Below the pieces are notes generated by a model. The model was not told where the DNA came from. It saw only the letters and a program-made list of their open reading frames with translations, and searched no databases. Positions 1-10,575 of a stretch of 64,000 nt of DNA are shown here, in pieces. The stretch comes from Siphonodentalium dalli (taxonomy: Eukaryota > Mollusca > Scaphopoda > Gadilida > Siphonodentaliidae), in the NCBI GenBank assembly GCA_032622095.1, contig CP136069.1, forward strand, positions 67,415,319-67,479,318. The letters run 5' to 3'. The stretch's first letter is position 1, and every line of letters begins with the position of its first letter. The position numbers were made by a program, and so were the translations under genes.

Positions 1-470
1 CAAGATTCTTTTGTCAACGGGTTCAAAATTCCATATTCATATTCTCAATATTTGTTCAAACTAAATCAACAATAGTCAAAATATTGATCTAGTGTAAGGA
101 ATGTAAACAGACGACAAGCCGGAAGTCAAAAGTCATGTTTGCGCAACAATAATACATTTGAGTACACCTGGACTATTTCATGTTATACAATGACCGTTGT
201 ATTTGATTACTATAGAATGCGTTTAATGAATGGAATAAGGGTCGGATTCTGTAATAAAAGGGGAATGGTAAGTGAATCCAAACAAATATTTTTGTTACTG
301 AAAAATTATAAATATTGCAGCAAATAATTTCAAGTTGCCTATTCTTATGGTAAACTTGTGGTTCTGGTCAGGTTAAGTTATGGCCCCTGATGCTTCATTT
401 TTCAGAGGAATTCTCACACGCAATATTCCACATATATTGTATATACTTCCCAGAAGATGAGGCATAAGCA

Positions 471-2981
471 GAATGAGGTCCCCAGAGGGTGAATTTAGTT
501 ATGCTAGCCCGATATGCACGGTGGTGTCACTATATTCACCCTCTGGGGATCTCATCCTGCAAATGACAGATACACTATATCAAGGCCTTTTGACAATGAG
601 TTTATGACCTCATTAGGCCAGACTAATTTCATTTTGCTTGGTTTACAAATATTTTGGGGAAAAATCTGTAGATAGACAGGTCAGGCATATCGTGAACTCG
701 ACTATATGTAGTTACATTTAGCTATAATAGTTAGATGTGGATATTATTCTTTTATAAATTTGATATAAGAGGGATATTCCAAAATAACACTTCACAAAAA
801 TCAAAATCAGTGTCGCACTAATTCGGTATCATTTAAATATGTTTGTTTTTGTGACGATTTAAGATATTCCGATCCACACGAATGATTAATCATGACCGCA
901 CATAACATGGAACTCAATTGGCATTCAATTAGTCTTAATAATTGTTACAAAGGAGCGATTGAGTCATCATATTATCCGGCCAAACGGACACTTTTTATCA
1001 AGGCCAACAAGTCAAAGTTTATTCCTGAAGCTATAAAGCTTTCCATAGACATAAAAAACATTTGCCTACCCCTGCGGTGCAACAAAGTCAATTTTCCATT
1101 TTCTATCGCATGAACTAAGAGTCAATACTCATGAAACTGTATAATATGAGTTTTTAAGAGAATAAACTAATCGAATTGAGTAGTACAGGTGACTAGTCCA
1201 ACAAATTAGACAATTCGGGTTAAGATATATTTTCATATTTGGACATTTACGATTATCTTAACCCTTAATGAGGGATTAAGGCCACATAAATGTCCAAATA
1301 TTAAAATAGGTCTTAAGCCGAATCGTCTAATTTGTTGGACTAACAGGTGACCAGCTGAGTACTGTCCACAAATCCATTGGGACACATGCCTCCCCCGTTA
1401 GTCGGCAATGGATTAACACAGAGCATGTAAGATCCAATTTTGTTATTTAGACATAGGTCTAAATTGATCACGTCAGAATATCCGCCGTTTATAGCTGAAA
1501 ATAAACAAGAAAATCATGATTATAAATATAATCAATTTTATGCTTGAGTAATTGCCGGGCATGTCACTTAAATAGAGGTAAAAAATAAAAATAAAAATGT
1601 GTTTAAGTCAAAATATAAAGATATAAATTGAGCTATTTCTTCACATAAACCTGTATAAATAATAAATAGTAATTTAGGAGCGTCTGATCGGATTGAGTAC
1701 CTTTAAAATAGAGGTAAAAAATAAAATACAAATGTGCATCAACAACCACCAAAACAAAGAATTTTAAAGATTTGTTTAATATGATTACAGTTTAAGTCAA
1801 AATATAAAAATATTAATTGAGTTATTTCTTCACATAAACCTGTATAAATAATTAAAACTATGGTGAAAGCAAATAAAAAGTCTCCAGCTGCAATCAACTA
1901 TTTTCAGAATGAGGTCACCAGAGGGTGAATTTAGTGATGCTATCCTGCAGACCTAGCTAGCATCACCAAATTCACCCTTCGGGGAACCTCACTCTGCTTA
2001 GGGCTCAACTGATAATCGGAGACCTGCGATCAGCTTGAGGCTCCCCAGATCCAGTTTAAGTTGGTGATGTTCACCCACTAGTCACCTCGATTATGCATTT
2101 TATCTTCTGCAAATTAGTGGAAAAGTAACTAAAACCATTGTTAATTTGAGACTATATATACTTCCCAGAAGTTGATGCCTAAGAAGAATCAGGTTCCCAG
2201 AGGGTGAATTTGGTTATGCTAGCCTGCTGTATGGGATAGCCCCACTAAATTCACCCTTAGTTGACATTATTCTACAAATGTCAGACACACTATATCCAGG
2301 TTTGACTGAGACCACATGCTTCACATTTTAATCAACATAAACATAAACCAATTAATTAAAAAGTTCAATTTTTTAAACAATATTTGCTTATTTTATTTTA
2401 GTTCAGTTTCTCTTTATCACAAAATTGGCCGACAACACATTGCATAATGGCGAGGTGCCCAATAGGTGTACATCACAATCTTCACCAACTGGGAATTTAA
2501 ATATGAGTCCAGGTCTCCCATAGCAGATGAGGCCATACAGAATGAGGTCCACAGAGGATGAATTTGGTGCTGTGCGGGGTAGCGTCACTAAATTCACCCT
2601 CTGGGGACATCATTCAGATATTCTCAAGCCTGAATGGCACAGCGAGCTAGCGTCACTAAATTCACCCTCTGTGGACCTCATTCTGCTCAGGCTTCATCTT
2701 CTGGGAAGTATCTATCTATAGGGTAAAATTAACATTGTTTTTGGTTACTTTTTCCATTCTGTTCAGTTTCTTTTCCCCTAAATTTCAGAAGATAAATTGC
2801 ATAAACGAGGTGATTAATGGGTGAAGATCACCAACATCAAGTGTGGAACTTCAATCTGATCCTAGGTCTCCCATAGCAGTTGATGCCTATGCAGAATGAG
2901 ATTACCAGAGAGTGAATTTAGTGATGGTATAGCCAGCCGTGCGGATAGCGTTACTAAATTCACCATCTGGGGACCTCATTC
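471..2981. repeat. Cluster of ~90-bp hairpin elements, left copy
   Basis: Five imperfect palindromes of 77-90 bp lie at 471-559, 1,907-1,996, 2,186-2,272, 2,540-2,616 and 2,894-2,981. A half copy is at about 2,640-2,690 and another at 3,148-3,173. Each has a 5' arm beginning GAATGAGGTCCCCAGAGGG and running into TGAATTTAGTGATGCTAGC, a loop of about 10-15 bases, and the complementary 3' arm ending GGGGACCTCATTC. Outer flanks are modular: a CTTCCCAGAAG module, a GACAGACACACTAT module or a GTCTCCCATAG module on either side. No coding potential is shared between copies. Confidence 0.9.
1194..1342. mobile_element. 149-bp MITE with 9-bp target duplication, left copy
   Basis: Terminal inverted repeats TAGTCCAACAAATTAGAC and complement flank a short internal palindrome (ATTTGGACATTTA / TAAATGTCCAAAT). 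A perfect 9-bp direct repeat ACAGGTGAC lies at 1,185-1,193 and 1,343-1,351. A 9-bp target duplication is typical of Mutator-like (MULE) transposition, so the class is inferred from that. It has no coding capacity. Confidence 0.85.
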
Positions 2982-3572
2982 TACAAATGACAGACACACA
3001 CACTATTCAAGGCTTTCTTGTGATACACAACGCAACGGATTTGTCTAAACACTCATTTATTTTTTTCTAATTTGTATCAGATTTGTTCAACAAGTTAAGA
3101 TGGAGGTCAAGTGAACTGACCTGAAAATCTGGTGCCGAATATTTGGAGAATGAGGTCCCCAGAGGGTGAATTTTAGAGCCTTGCGAATCGGGGGTTTACG
3201 TTTCAAATCGAATCTCGAATCGGGTAATATATTCCTCCCTATGGGAAACTCGCACATATAAGAGAATGCACTGGCACATGATCTTTAATGTTGTACCAGC
3301 GCAGCTCCCGTCACGAAAGGGTTAATGTGTCTTCTGCGCAATATAGTTTACAATAATGCAAAGATATCATGAGCATCAAGAAATACAGTAGCAAAAGAAT
3401 GCAGCTCATTTTCGTCAAATATGCTGATGGAGGTGAATCACAAAATTAATGGTGTTTACTCTTTATAATGTGCTTCCGATCTTTCATTGTTGGCAAACTT
3501 CGTGCGGTGACTGAAACATGCGATTTAAATTGTATCATTCTGCAGTTCTGATCTCCTTGACATATGACAGTA

Positions 3573-3733
3573 CGCCAGTAAAAGGGATATAAATGGAGGT
3601 TGAATGAAGAGACACACAAATGACGAACTGGTTAATATGAAACAATATCGAAAGAGGGCTAGAATAAATCCCTGGTTTCTCACAGAGGGTACAAACATAA
3701 AACGTTCACGACAAACACAGTCTAACACTGGCA
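3573..3733 (-). repeat. 3' LTR
   Basis: 161 bp. On the minus strand it begins TGCCAGTGTTAGACTG, just after the polypurine tract and a 3-base gap, and ends TTTTACTGGCG. It is identical to the other LTR apart from the first base. Confidence 0.9.
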
Positions 3734-3736
3734 TAA

Positions 3737-3752
3737 CCTCTTCTTTCTCTCC
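3737..3752 (-). promoter_or_regulatory. Polypurine tract
   Basis: GGAGAGAAAGAAGAGG on the minus strand, three bases before the 3' LTR. This is the expected plus-strand priming site of an LTR element. Confidence 0.8.
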
Positions 3753-3786
3753 ACCTGCATGGAAACTTTAGTTTACAAGAAGTTAC

Positions 3787-4556
3787 TCATGAGTCAGTAA
3801 CGAAGTCTGCCAAATAAGTTGGGCGGCGTCTGTGCCTGGTAGACCCACGACGCGGAGTGTCTGTGGCAACCGTTTGCTGATTACCACGATTAGTGACAAC
3901 GTCAGTGTCCGGTTCGAGACTCGGTTCTATCTCCGTTGGAATATCTGGCATATGTAACTGATCAGGATCGGTTGCGTATTCGTCATCAGACGTGTCATTG
4001 CTGTCATTCGATACAGCCGCTGGTCGGTCTGGGGTCTGATTGTTTATGCAGAAACAGTCACTTTTCTTTACACTATACTTAACACCTCGCAACTGATTTC
4101 CAGTGAATTTTCGAATGTCACACAAACTCCCCTGCACACCAACCACAATATACCTGTCACGCGCATTATGTTTGGTTTTATCGCGGTGTAAATATACCAA
4201 ATCTCCAAGAGATATATTGTTCACGGGAGGGACTCCTGAGCATGGTGCTTTGCTGCGTTCACTGTGTGTGTGATTTCCGAGACGAATTTCATGTTGGCAC
4301 AAAATCATGTCTCGGTCAGAAATCGGCAACTGTTCGCATGAGACTTGATCGCGTTGAAACATCATCTCGTACGCCGAAAGACCACGAGCACGAATTCTAG
4401 CATTCATTTGTGCAACAGCAGTCGCCAGCTTGCGGGGCGACAAGACTTCTGATCTACATTCTTGACGTATAAGCTCACCCTCCAACTCTTGAATCGCTCT
4501 TTCAGCCACAGGATTTGTATTAATATTCTTCACACGTCCAAGCTCAATAGTAATGG
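3787..4556 (-). pseudogene. Integrase C-terminal fragment of LTR element
   Basis: The open frame contains [40 protein letters not shown] and SLGDLVYLHRDKTKHNARDR. This is the end of an integrase core followed by its C-terminal domain, then a low-complexity acidic tail and a basic end (PRRGSTRHRRRPTYL). The catalytic DDE core and everything upstream are deleted. It lies downstream of the gag fragment in another frame and cannot yield a working enzyme. Confidence 0.8.
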
Positions 4557-4918
4557 AAACCATAATGCATGCGAATGGCTTGCCAGACGCTTTCAATAGA
4601 GGTAGATGACTTAACAATGACATTACGCGAGATGATAGGGCAATAATTTGCAATTTGTCCTAACATTAACTCAAGCAAGTTTACTTTCTGTTGTGCCGTC
4701 TTTCGCACAGCAGCAGGAACTTGGTTGTCATCATCAGTGAATCCACGTTTCGGTGCAGCCTTCGACTTTTTGAGCCACGTAGCTCCTTCATCCAGATATG
4801 ATGCAAAATTGGGATCCAACGATAACACATATTGGATATTAGACCTCCAATTGTCGAACGAATTGACAGTCTCTGATTTGGTCAAGCACCATTGCTTTGG
4901 TGCACGGTGAGTGGCCAT
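4557..4918 (-). pseudogene. gag N-terminal fragment of LTR element
   Basis: Opens with [20 protein letters not shown] and continues [18 protein letters not shown] and [14 protein letters not shown], ending IRMHYGF. These motifs resemble the gag N-terminus of LTR elements common in marine invertebrates. After IRMHYGF the sequence jumps, out of frame, into integrase sequence, so this is an internal deletion junction at about 4,557. About 120 residues remain and no nucleocapsid is present. Confidence 0.75.
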
Positions 4919-5053
4919 GCTCTATATAATTATGTTACACAAAACCAGTCTTTATGTCTGAACTACTTCAGTGTCACTTGCACCGCTTTAATAGGTGAAA
5001 TGTCCCAGTTCATTCACTCCAATACTAGTCGGAGATTGTGATGTACTTCCGTA

Positions 5054-5064
5054 CGCTGCCACCA
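5054..5064 (-). promoter_or_regulatory. Primer-binding site, tRNA-Leu type
   Basis: TGGTGGCAGCG on the minus strand directly abuts the 5' LTR. It is complementary to the 3' end CGCTGCCACCA, which matches the acceptor arm of animal tRNA-Leu (AAG/TAG type). The match of 11 bases and exact placement support it. Confidence 0.75.
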
Positions 5065-5225
5065 CGCCAGTAAAAGGGATATAAATGGAGGTTGAATGAA
5101 GAGACACACAAATGACGAACTGGTTAATATGAAACAATATCGAAAGAGGGCTAGAATAAATCCCTGGTTTCTCACAGAGGGTACAAACATAAAACGTTCA
5201 CGACAAACACAGTCTAACACTGGCG
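5065..5225 (-). repeat. 5' LTR
   Basis: 161 bp, lying immediately upstream (minus strand) of the primer-binding site. Its first base is C where the 3' LTR has T, which breaks the usual TG start. Confidence 0.9.
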
Positions 5226-5668
5226 GTATACATAACGGAGACTGGCGAGGTTTTCACTTTGTGTGTAATACCGGAGTCCCGATTGGCTTACGTCATTCTT
5301 ATAAAGATTGCCAGTGGGCGGTCTATCTTATTGATAATTTGCGACAGTGTTATATGTATGTTCGATCGTTTCTTAGTATCGCAAAGTTTCTTAGAACAGG
5401 AGCAGTTTGTACTATATAGTCTATAGAAAATGGACCTGATTTAGAATATTCGATAAAACTTGAATCAGGGAAACCGATTTCTAATCGAATTAGACAAAAG
5501 ATTTTGCGAATCGCATCAAATCGAGTCGATTTTCACGTCCCTAGTGAATTTACTGACGCTACCCAGCACAGTGGGCTAGTGTCACCAAATTCATCATCTG
5601 GGGACCGATTATTCTGCATGGCATCTATACTCCATAAATATTTAGATAAATAACTTAATTGGTAATTT

Positions 5669-5868
5669 GTTGAAACTTATTATCTGAACATTTCTCACCA
5701 AATAATATGAATCCTTCTGCACTAAGTTGTATTATCTATTCGTCATACTGTCATCTGCTCATTTTTCCTGAACACCTCCAGATCAATAATAGACCATTCC
5801 AATGTAGACTTTGTTAACTGAGTGGGATAATCCATTTAGTATAGAAATGGTTAAACAGGTTAAATTGT
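5669..5868 (-). repeat. Intron block that follows TSP1 exons (copy 1 of 4)
   Basis: A ~200-bp block directly downstream (minus strand) of the exon at 5,875-6,030. Diverged copies occur at 8,931-9,134, 9,941-10,130 (directly downstream of the exon at 10,139) and 15,323-15,475. Shared landmarks are ACTTATTATCTGAACATTTC, a CCTGAACACC(T)CCAGAT segment, AATAATAGACCATTCCA and GAGAATCCATTTAGTATAGA. Two copies abut TSP1 exons and two have no exon beside them. All four also appear in the right copy. Confidence 0.75.
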
Positions 5869-5874
5869 ACTCAC

Positions 5875-6030
5875 GAGAGGGCCCGGAATCTTGGCAAGGT
5901 TGAGTTTCCATCTGACGATAGCCACCGCTGCAACTGTCGTGCATGCAATATCTGTACCGACGAATAAGGTCATCCTCACAATCAGAGAATTCTGTCCAGT
6001 TCCCATACTCTGGTCCAGATGGAATAGAGA
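5875..6030 (-). CDS. TSP1 gene, third TSP1-like module, left copy
   Basis: A 156-bp phase 1-1 exon with acceptor TATTTACTTAG and donor C|GTGAGTAC. It encodes IPSGPEYGNWTEFSDCED, then IRRYRYC and SCSGGYRQMETQPCQDSGPS. The order Trp, Cys, R-x-R-x-C, Cys, QPC fits a divergent TSP1 module in which the CSxxCG loop is altered. The codon split with the previous exon gives Phe. The next exon of this gene should lie about 0.8-1 kb left of the window start, judged from the right copy. The exon is identical in the right copy. Confidence 0.82.
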
Positions 6031-6691
6031 CTAAGTAAATAATAATAATGTATTTTATATAGCTATTCAAATTTGAAATCCAAGATGGCCTGTGCCGGCC
6101 ATGTTTTTCAACAAATTTAGGTCAAAATAGGAGGCTCCCATCTAGCGGTCACCCCGAAGATCCATATGAAGATTGGTGATGATCGGATGAGGGATGTGAT
6201 TTATAGGGTGTGTCAAAGGATTTAGTCATGCAAATAGTAATGTCCAAGATGGCTGCCACGGCCATATTTTTCATCGAAACTCGTTCAAATTCCATAGCTC
6301 CCATCTACAGGTAATCACAATCGTGCCTGCACAATTAAAAAATTATCCGGCCATAATTACGGGCTGTAGGGTGTGCCGATGGATTCAAATTTGAAATCCA
6401 AGATGGCTGATGGCGGACATGTTTTTCATCGAAATTCAGAAAAAAATGATAGCTCCTATCTATAGGTCATCCTGAAGCTGCATATGAAGTTTGGTGGAGA
6501 TTGGATAAGGGATGCGCCCTGTAGGGCGTGCCGAAGGAAATTGTTGACTCACATATGCATGACAGATGCCAACCCATGGCAAAAGCCTGAACTTTATGTT
6601 GTAAAGATGAGCTAAAATTGTAAGACCATCGGCTTGCGGGTGTTAACAGTTTAAACACATATGTCTGCAAATAGTGTGTTTGTCATTTTCA

Positions 6692-7070
6692 GAATGAGGT
6701 CACCAGAGGGTGAATTTAGTGATGCTATCCCAAACAATGGGCTAGCATCACCAAATTCACACTCTGAGGCCTCGTCTTCTGTGAAGTACCTATAGTATAG
6801 TCTCAAATTTACATTGTTTTTAGTTACTTTTTCCCTTCTGGGAAGTTTATATATCCTCTAATTTGCAGAAGATAAATAAATTGCATAATCTCGGTGACTC
6901 ATGGATGAACATCACTTAACTTCAACTGGCGAACTTCAATTTGATCCTACGTCTCCCATAGTAGTTGATGCCTGAGAAGAATGAGGTTCCCAGAGGGTGA
7001 ATTTGTTGATGCTAGCCCACCGTGCGGGATATATAAGCGTCACTAAATTCCCCTCTGGGGTCCTTATTCT
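6692..7070. repeat. Two ~90-bp hairpin elements in TSP1 intron, left copy
   Basis: Copies of the GAATGAGG hairpin at 6,692-6,779 and 6,979-7,070, joined by the recurrent linker that contains TATAGTCTCAAATTTACATTG and the GATAAATAAATTGCATAA stretch. A half copy follows at 7,929-7,974, next to the TSP1 exon at 7,689-7,853. A degraded copy lies upstream at 5,545-5,616. Confidence 0.85.
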
Positions 7071-7688
7071 GCAAATGTCAGACACTATATCCAGGCTGGA
7101 TTGCATGTTGTAGGCCAATCCAGAATATAAGTTAGTCATGCAATGTCCAGTCGTCGGGTGGGTTTCATTGTTCTAGTCTTTTAAAGATTATATATTTAAA
7201 CACATTTTTAAAGATGCATGGTCTATCTCTCCGGGCCACAATTACAACAACAACATAATTATTATAAATCCCAATTTCAAGATTACAAATAGCTATTTTG
7301 TGAATCAAATGCAGATGAAACTGAGGACTGTGTATATGTTATTTGTCAATATGGCATAATAAAGGTTTATCTTGATCGTAAGATCATTGTAAATCTATAG
7401 AATTTGCCGTAATAGAGGCTAATAACATGATAGAGTATAGTCCTTCTTGATACGCTTTTTATATGCTTTGAATTTTGTTGTGCAGATTTCTGTTCTAAAA
7501 ATACCCAATAAGAAATTCCAAATAAAATAATTGATAGAGACGTTTTCGGACATATGTCCTTGATTCATATCTATTATTTTATATAAAACTTTTTGGGAAG
7601 TGGAATTGTCCATACGGTAGCTATTATCCCCAAGGTACAATAGGTAAAAGTTTATGCTTCAAACGACCATGTGCCTCAATTAACTTAC

Positions 7689-7853
7689 AGCATGGTTCTT
7701 CAGAACATTCCCCCTCTTCCGTTATCACTTCACCGTCAGTACACACGTGCATGTTCTCAAAGCAGAACTTGGTTCTCGTGGTTGTGCCATCTCCACAACT
7801 AACAGAACATGTCGACCAAGACGTCCATTCAGTATACGGTGAAAAGGTTCTAT
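7689..7853 (-). CDS. TSP1 gene, classic TSP1 module, left copy
   Basis: A 165-bp phase 1-1 exon. The acceptor is TTTTCTTTTCAG and the donor is a consensus T|GTAAGTTA. It encodes one complete thrombospondin type-1 repeat: YTEWTSWSTCSVSCGDG, then TTTRTKFC, Cys in MHVCTDGE, and a GECSEEPC end. It has six Cys, the WxxW motif used for C-mannosylation, and the R-x-K ladder typical of the fold. Such modules act outside the cell in binding glycosaminoglycans, matrix or pathogens. Which ligand applies here is unknown. The exon is identical in the right copy (56,719-56,883) although the flanking introns differ. Confidence 0.88.
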
Positions 7854-8270
7854 CTGAAAAGAAAATCAATTATTGCTTTATATTCAGAGGCGTAGCTATA
7901 ACCAGGCCCGAGTGTCTCACATTTGCAGAATGAGGTCCCCAGAGGGTGGTGAATTTACTGACGCTATCCCGTATAAACGTTTTCGCATGTTGATCAGCTA
8001 TGTTGATACCATTAACTGTTATGTTAACAAAAGTTTTAAAGTAACTTGGCAGCAGACGTCATTAATAGTGTAGTATATAAGTCTCGTTATTAGAGAGTTA
8101 ATAAGGAAAATAAGAACAAACTCAATCTATTTTTTCTTGTACTTGTTGCATGATGACAGTTGCTTTACATACTTTTATAAAATTGTTATCATATTTCACA
8201 TAAACCCACTTCAAAGGTCTTCAAATTCACATTTAATTTTCGAGTCATTTCTCTCATTTCGCTTCCAGAA

Positions 8271-8530
8271 TGCATCAGAATTCAAACTAATATATAGAGT
8301 TATTCCCCTTCCATGGAAAATAATAAACTTTGCAGTACAGTCCAGATGAAACTTAAGCACAGAAAACACGCGGTGCCTCAACAAAAACAACATATTCACA
8401 GTTTATTACACCAGATAATTTGATAAAACAATGTTTCCTCTTTCAAATGGTATATGATATGGCATATATTTCATCTAATGTGATCTGGGGGGTTCGAAAA
8501 TTAAGTGGGCCTTTAATCGGAATCTTTCTG
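8271..8530 (+). repeat. Interspersed AT-rich repeat family, partial copy
   Basis: Matches 24,421-24,860 (same strand), 33,020-33,465 (opposite strand) and the right copy at 57,300-57,550. Shared landmarks are a TAGAGTTATTCCCCTTCCAT segment, a TTTCAAATGGTATATGATAT segment and an end reading CGAAAATTAAGTGGGCCTTT. The full form appears to have inverted ends TTAAAGGCCCA/TGGGCCTTTAA, as in a MITE of about 430 bp. Confidence 0.7.
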
Positions 8531-8547
8531 CAATTAGCAAAGAAAAG

Positions 8548-8890
8548 GTTAAAGGTACTGAATCCGATTTGATGGTCCCCAAATCAGCAGATTCCAGCAA
8601 CAACAACATTTTTAAATGCCGATTCAGTTATCATAATCAATTAATTGCCCAAATATAATGCTAACCACAGTCAACTATAGTATACAATTGCTCAAAACGT
8701 GTTATTTATCAACATTTTGTTCAACGAAATTTGGCCGGATTGTCAAATATCTAACACCAAATTTAAAAAATCGATATCTGATCACTCTGAGCTTTGATTG
8801 GTGCGTTCCTCTACTCGAGTCAAATATGTTTACCCCCGAAGCCAACGAAATAGTAATTTGGGGGTCAATTCGGATCATGCATCTTAAACG
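8548..8890 (+). repeat. TTAAAG-ended interspersed element
   Basis: Starts TTAAAGGTACTGAATCCGAT and contains a CAGCAACAACAAC stretch and TACCCCCGAAGCCAACGAAA, ending near TCGGATCATGCATCTTAAA. Related copies lie at about 9,350-9,520, 15,968-16,244 (reversed) and 29,539-29,760. The ends are inverted relative to each other. Confidence 0.65.
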
Positions 8891-10138
8891 CCGAGCAATG
8901 TTTGAAGATTACGAGTCACAAACAACCATGGTTTATTGAACTTATTATCTGAACATTTCCCACCAATGAATAGGATTCATTCTGCACTTTCTACTGTCGC
9001 CTCTTCTTATATTTCCTGAACATCCCTCCAGATGAATAATAGACCCTTCCAAGGTAGACTTCTTTCATGACTGAGATGGGACTTCTTTCATGACTGAGAT
9101 GGGAGAATACATTTAGTATTGAAAGGCCGGTAAGTTTATACACAGACTTTAATATAAATCCTTTTGAAAAAATAATGCTAACCAATGTCAACTATAGTAT
9201 AAAATTGTTCCATACGAGTTATTTATCAATATGTTGATCGACGAAATTTTGCCTTATTATCAACACAAAGCCTCTTGAATTTAGAGTTATCCCACTTCAT
9301 CTGCAATTTGGTCCGACACCATCGGCTCGTCGACTTTTTACTGGGCCACTATTAAGTCTTGATGGTGAAAAATAATAGATTTCAAAAATCTATATCTAAT
9401 AACTCTGAGCTTTGATAGGTGGGTTTCTCGACTCGAATCAAATATTTGTTACCCCCGAATCCAAACAAATGGTAATTGAGGGGCGCTTAATCGGATTATG
9501 TGTCATTAAAGATAATTAGAGTATGTTGTTAAAGGGTCCTGTGGATATATAATGGACAAGTTTAGACCGAGAAATTCACGTCAAATGTCAGATGCTAGCA
9601 GCTGTACCAACAGTGAAATGATGCACGTGACCATTGGATGTTCAAGATTGCATATCGATAAGATGCATCATATTTATCCATTAATGAAAAAGTCTGGCGA
9701 CTGAGTCCGTCAGGTGACTGTAAGTAGTATCTAAACCTGTTTAACATATTAAATTTTTTTTTTTATTTGCAGCACATTGAAGTCGGAAGGTTACAACTGT
9801 GATATCAAGGACAGCATCAAATGGAGATAACTGGGATATTATTTCGATCTACACTAAATATTCATTGATGAGTAGTCATCCCTTGGGTATATTATGTTCA
9901 GAAAATAAGTTCAACAAACGACCATGCCATAGGTCGTTCGTTGACTTATTATCTGAACATTTCCTTCCAATAAATAGGACTCCTTCTGTACTTTTATAAT
10001 CTGTCGTCTGCTTATTTTTCACGAACACCCCTCCAAATGAATAATAGACCATTCCAATCTATATATACATTTATAACTGAAAGGGAGAATCCATTAGTAT
10101 AGAAAGGTTAGATAATTCCTGTATAACATAAGTCTTAC

Positions 10139-10327
10139 TAGTTGGTAAGCAGACGTGGCGGCTTTCGCATTCCTGGAACTCGAAGCTATCTTTGAAGAAA
10201 GCAGACGACCTCTTTCTGTATCTTAGTCCTCTCCCACATTCAGACACGCCCATACAATAGCTCCACCCACTTTTGATAGCTTCCTCGTCAGAGTCTTCAT
10301 GACTTGAACTTGAACTTGAACTAGTGT
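10139..10327 (-). CDS. TSP1 gene, Ser-rich/acidic stretch plus first TSP1-like module, left copy
   Basis: A 189-bp phase 1-1 exon. The likely acceptor is the CTTTAAACAAAG tract next to the 51-bp minisatellite, and the donor is ACTA|GTAAGACT. The split codon from exon 2 gives Tyr. The product starts with a Ser run and an acidic stretch (HEDSDEEAIK), then a TSP1-like module: GWSYCMGVSECGRG, LRYRKRS, and later Cys residues in FQECESRHVCLP. The Trp, CxxxxxCGxG and basic R-x-R features fit TSP1, but only one Trp is present. An alternative acceptor inside the acidic stretch (GAAG|CT) is also in frame, so the 5' edge is uncertain. The right copy has one more 6-bp Ser-Ser repeat and a Tyr-to-His change. 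Confidence 0.75.
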
Positions 10328-10340
10328 CTTTGTTTAAAGA

Positions 10341-10544
10341 GATAGATATAGAAGAATTAAATTCAGTGTTCCACTCCCAATAAGATAAACAGATAGATAT
10401 AGAAGAATTAAATTCAGTGTTCCACACCCAATAAGATAAAGAGATATATATAGAAGAATTAAATTCAGTGTTCCACACCCAATAAGATAAAGAGATAGAT
10501 ATAGAATAATTAAATTCAGTGTTCCACACCCAATAAGATAAAAC
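10341..10544 (+). repeat. 51-bp minisatellite beside a splice acceptor (4 units)
   Basis: Four units start at 10,341, 10,392, 10,443 and 10,494 with period 51 and few mismatches. On the minus strand each contains the pyrimidine-rich CTATCTCTTTATCTTATTGG. The array lies immediately upstream of the putative acceptor of the exon at 10,139-10,327. The right copy has a single unit. Since 51 is a multiple of three, the array stays open in several frames, which explains apparent long ORFs here; I do not call a protein. Confidence 0.92.
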
Positions 10545-10575
10545 TTATAACAGTTACTGTGTATATTATTTGTCA

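Larger units (their letters stand above)
3573..5225 (-). mobile_element. Internally deleted LTR retrotransposon, present only in left copy
   Basis: Two 161-bp LTRs (3,573-3,733 and 5,065-5,225) are identical except for the terminal base. Together they flank 1.33 kb of internal sequence read on the minus strand. A primer-binding site and polypurine tract sit directly beside the LTRs. Only a gag N-terminus and an integrase C-terminus remain, so protease, reverse transcriptase and RNase H are missing. The right copy (around 54,250) shows the empty site. The flanks share GTA, a short apparent target duplication. The family is Ty3/Gypsy- or BEL/Pao-like; I cannot tell which. Confidence 0.92.

Noticed and set aside
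892-1113. 73-residue ORF near the left edge
   Set aside because: The right counterpart (51,740-51,940) is truncated and changed in its last third by indels, so the frame is not conserved.
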